This document shows, one piece after another, positions 62,729 through 64,000 of a DNA stretch of 64,000 nucleotides. The position numbers were made by a program, and so were the translations under genes. The stretch is taken from contig NC_092793.1 of NCBI RefSeq assembly GCF_918797505.1, forward strand, positions 45,930,243 to 45,994,242, read 5' to 3'. Each line of letters starts with the position of its first letter. The stretch's first letter is position 1. Under the pieces are notes generated by a model. It ran no database searches and had not been told where the DNA came from. It saw nothing but the letters and a program-made list of their open reading frames with translations. The stretch comes from Bemisia tabaci. Taxonomy: Eukaryota; Arthropoda; Insecta; Hemiptera; Aleyrodidae.

Positions 62729-64000
62729 CGAATAGGGGGCGTGTGCCTCTGGCGACACGACCCAACTGCCCCCCACCCTCACTCCCTTCCCCCAGCTCCA
62801 CCAATGCATCTCCGCAGCTCGCATTCAGTCCTCCGATTGCAATATGCATGTAATTACCATTCAAGAAAACAGAAACATAAAAAATTGTGTTTTCGCATTG
62901 TTGCTGTCCTTTGCGCCTGTTATTTTCACCGGGACATTCGATGTCCCGGCAGCTCATTAACCGAGAAGCACTTAACTCCACTGCGAGTCAATGCTGCATA
63001 GGCCTTTTCTGCACTGAACGTCAGCCTATTGTGTTGTGAAACAAATTACTCCGAGCGTCCTCTTTTGCTCCTGGCGTTCGTTCTTCCTTAAACTGTGAAT
63101 TGATCGTTGCTAACACGTAACATACTCGCTTCCTGGTGAGCTTTGCCATGTAAGCATGTTTATGACTGAATCGATACTTATCCATTAGGTGAACATGCTA
63201 CGCTCTGGCATTGGGCAATTCGTGCATGTTGACCTGATTTCTCATTTCAATGGAACTGCAGGAAACAAACCTGTGTAGACTCGCGAGGTTCCAACTATAC
63301 GGTCATGGAAAAGAAGGACGAAGAAAAAAAAGTCAGTCGTATGACCAGAAAGTTTGATGTTCCATATTGAATGAACTATTCGCTTTGTCAAAGCGAAATT
63401 TCGGTTCTTAGGATCGAAATTCCGGTTCGCGAGATCGATTTCTTCGCAAAATTCGAGCTGATAATAGAAATGCGATGGCACGAATCGGAATTTTGCGTTG
63501 ACGAAACAAATAGTTCGATCAATAAGGAAAATCTGACGTTCGGCTCATACGATCAGATCCTTTTTTCAGCGTATGAACGGTCTATCCAGGAATTGCCTTG
63601 AAAATAAATTTTTCTACACGATGGATTCAAGTGAAAAACAAGTTTCCAAAGCTGGAATGAACTTAAAAGAGATTTTCTTGCGGTAATTTAACTTAGAAAA
63701 TAAAGTTGGATTTTTGGTAACTGTGCCATCAATTTTTTCAGCTGAACTTTGATAGATGAAAAACGAAGTATGCAGGTGTAAACTCTTCTCTCGGTTCATG
63801 CTATGTTTCCATATAAAAAAATCGGCCTCCTTCATGTCCAGTTCACGGACCGAACATTACCGAATCATGATGCCCTCCGTAAAATAAAGGCCTTCAACGA
63901 GCAAGACATCGTAGAGTTAAGGGAATTCAGGGTGGGCCCCAAAACGGCCTTCATCGATACCCCTAGTTCCTTTGCTTCAGAGAGTTAAACCGAAGCACGG
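62729..64000. other. Right end of window, no gene recognised
   Basis: About 1.3 kb without a recognised gene, RNA or repeat end. An open frame at 63803-63988 (FNEQDIVELREFRVGPKTAF) runs close to the window edge and cannot be assigned; it could be an exon or chance. Confidence 0.35.

Noticed and set aside
62471..63001. 176-codon plus-strand open frame
   Set aside because: It spans a MITE (62611-62728) whose copy elsewhere is non-coding. No domain or splice support.
63803..63988. 61-codon open frame at the window edge
   Set aside because: Could be an exon of a gene beyond the window, but no family similarity or splice signal was recognised.

Overview
This window is nuclear DNA of an animal, most likely an insect. 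It is AT-rich, the genes are split by spliceable GT-AG introns, and the proteins match animal families. A sap-feeding hemipteran is a guess from the general look of the repeats; the species cannot be fixed from the sequence.

Three protein-coding genes are supported. (1) 478-5030, + strand: the 3' part of Pcf11, an mRNA 3'-end cleavage factor. It has five exons carrying two zinc-finger segments and a long acidic tail, and its upstream part lies outside the window. (2) 10527-18670, + strand: a complete eight-exon SLC35E2-like nucleotide-sugar/triose-phosphate transporter family gene (383 codons before the stop). (3) 55333-31193, - strand: a complete coding region of an SLC24/NCKX-type Na+/Ca2+(K+) exchanger. 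It has ten coding exons and 499 residues, with introns up to about 9 kb. Exon phases close exactly in all three models. The genes show no obvious shared pathway. SLC35E2 and the exchanger are convergent, with about 12.5 kb between their stop codons.

The rest is dominated by short non-autonomous DNA transposons. Region by region: 5031-10526 is the Pcf11 3' UTR and spacer with two copies of one MITE family. 18671-23336 is AT-rich spacer. 23337-29291 is a striking nested block: two direct copies of a hAT-like element enclose a tandem array of about 300-bp units, which is itself interrupted by a 3.1-kb foldback element with near-identical arms of at least 830 bp. Perfect 8-bp target duplications can be read both around the whole composite and around the foldback element. 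29292-31192 is the exchanger's 3' flank. The exchanger introns hold at least a dozen MITE or foldback elements. 55334-64000 is its 5' flank, with a broken Tigger/pogo-like transposon carrying a nested hAT MITE and further MITEs.

All exon boundaries were read by eye from splice signals, reading frame and family motifs. Repeat families were found by comparing sequences within the window, so their names are descriptive only.
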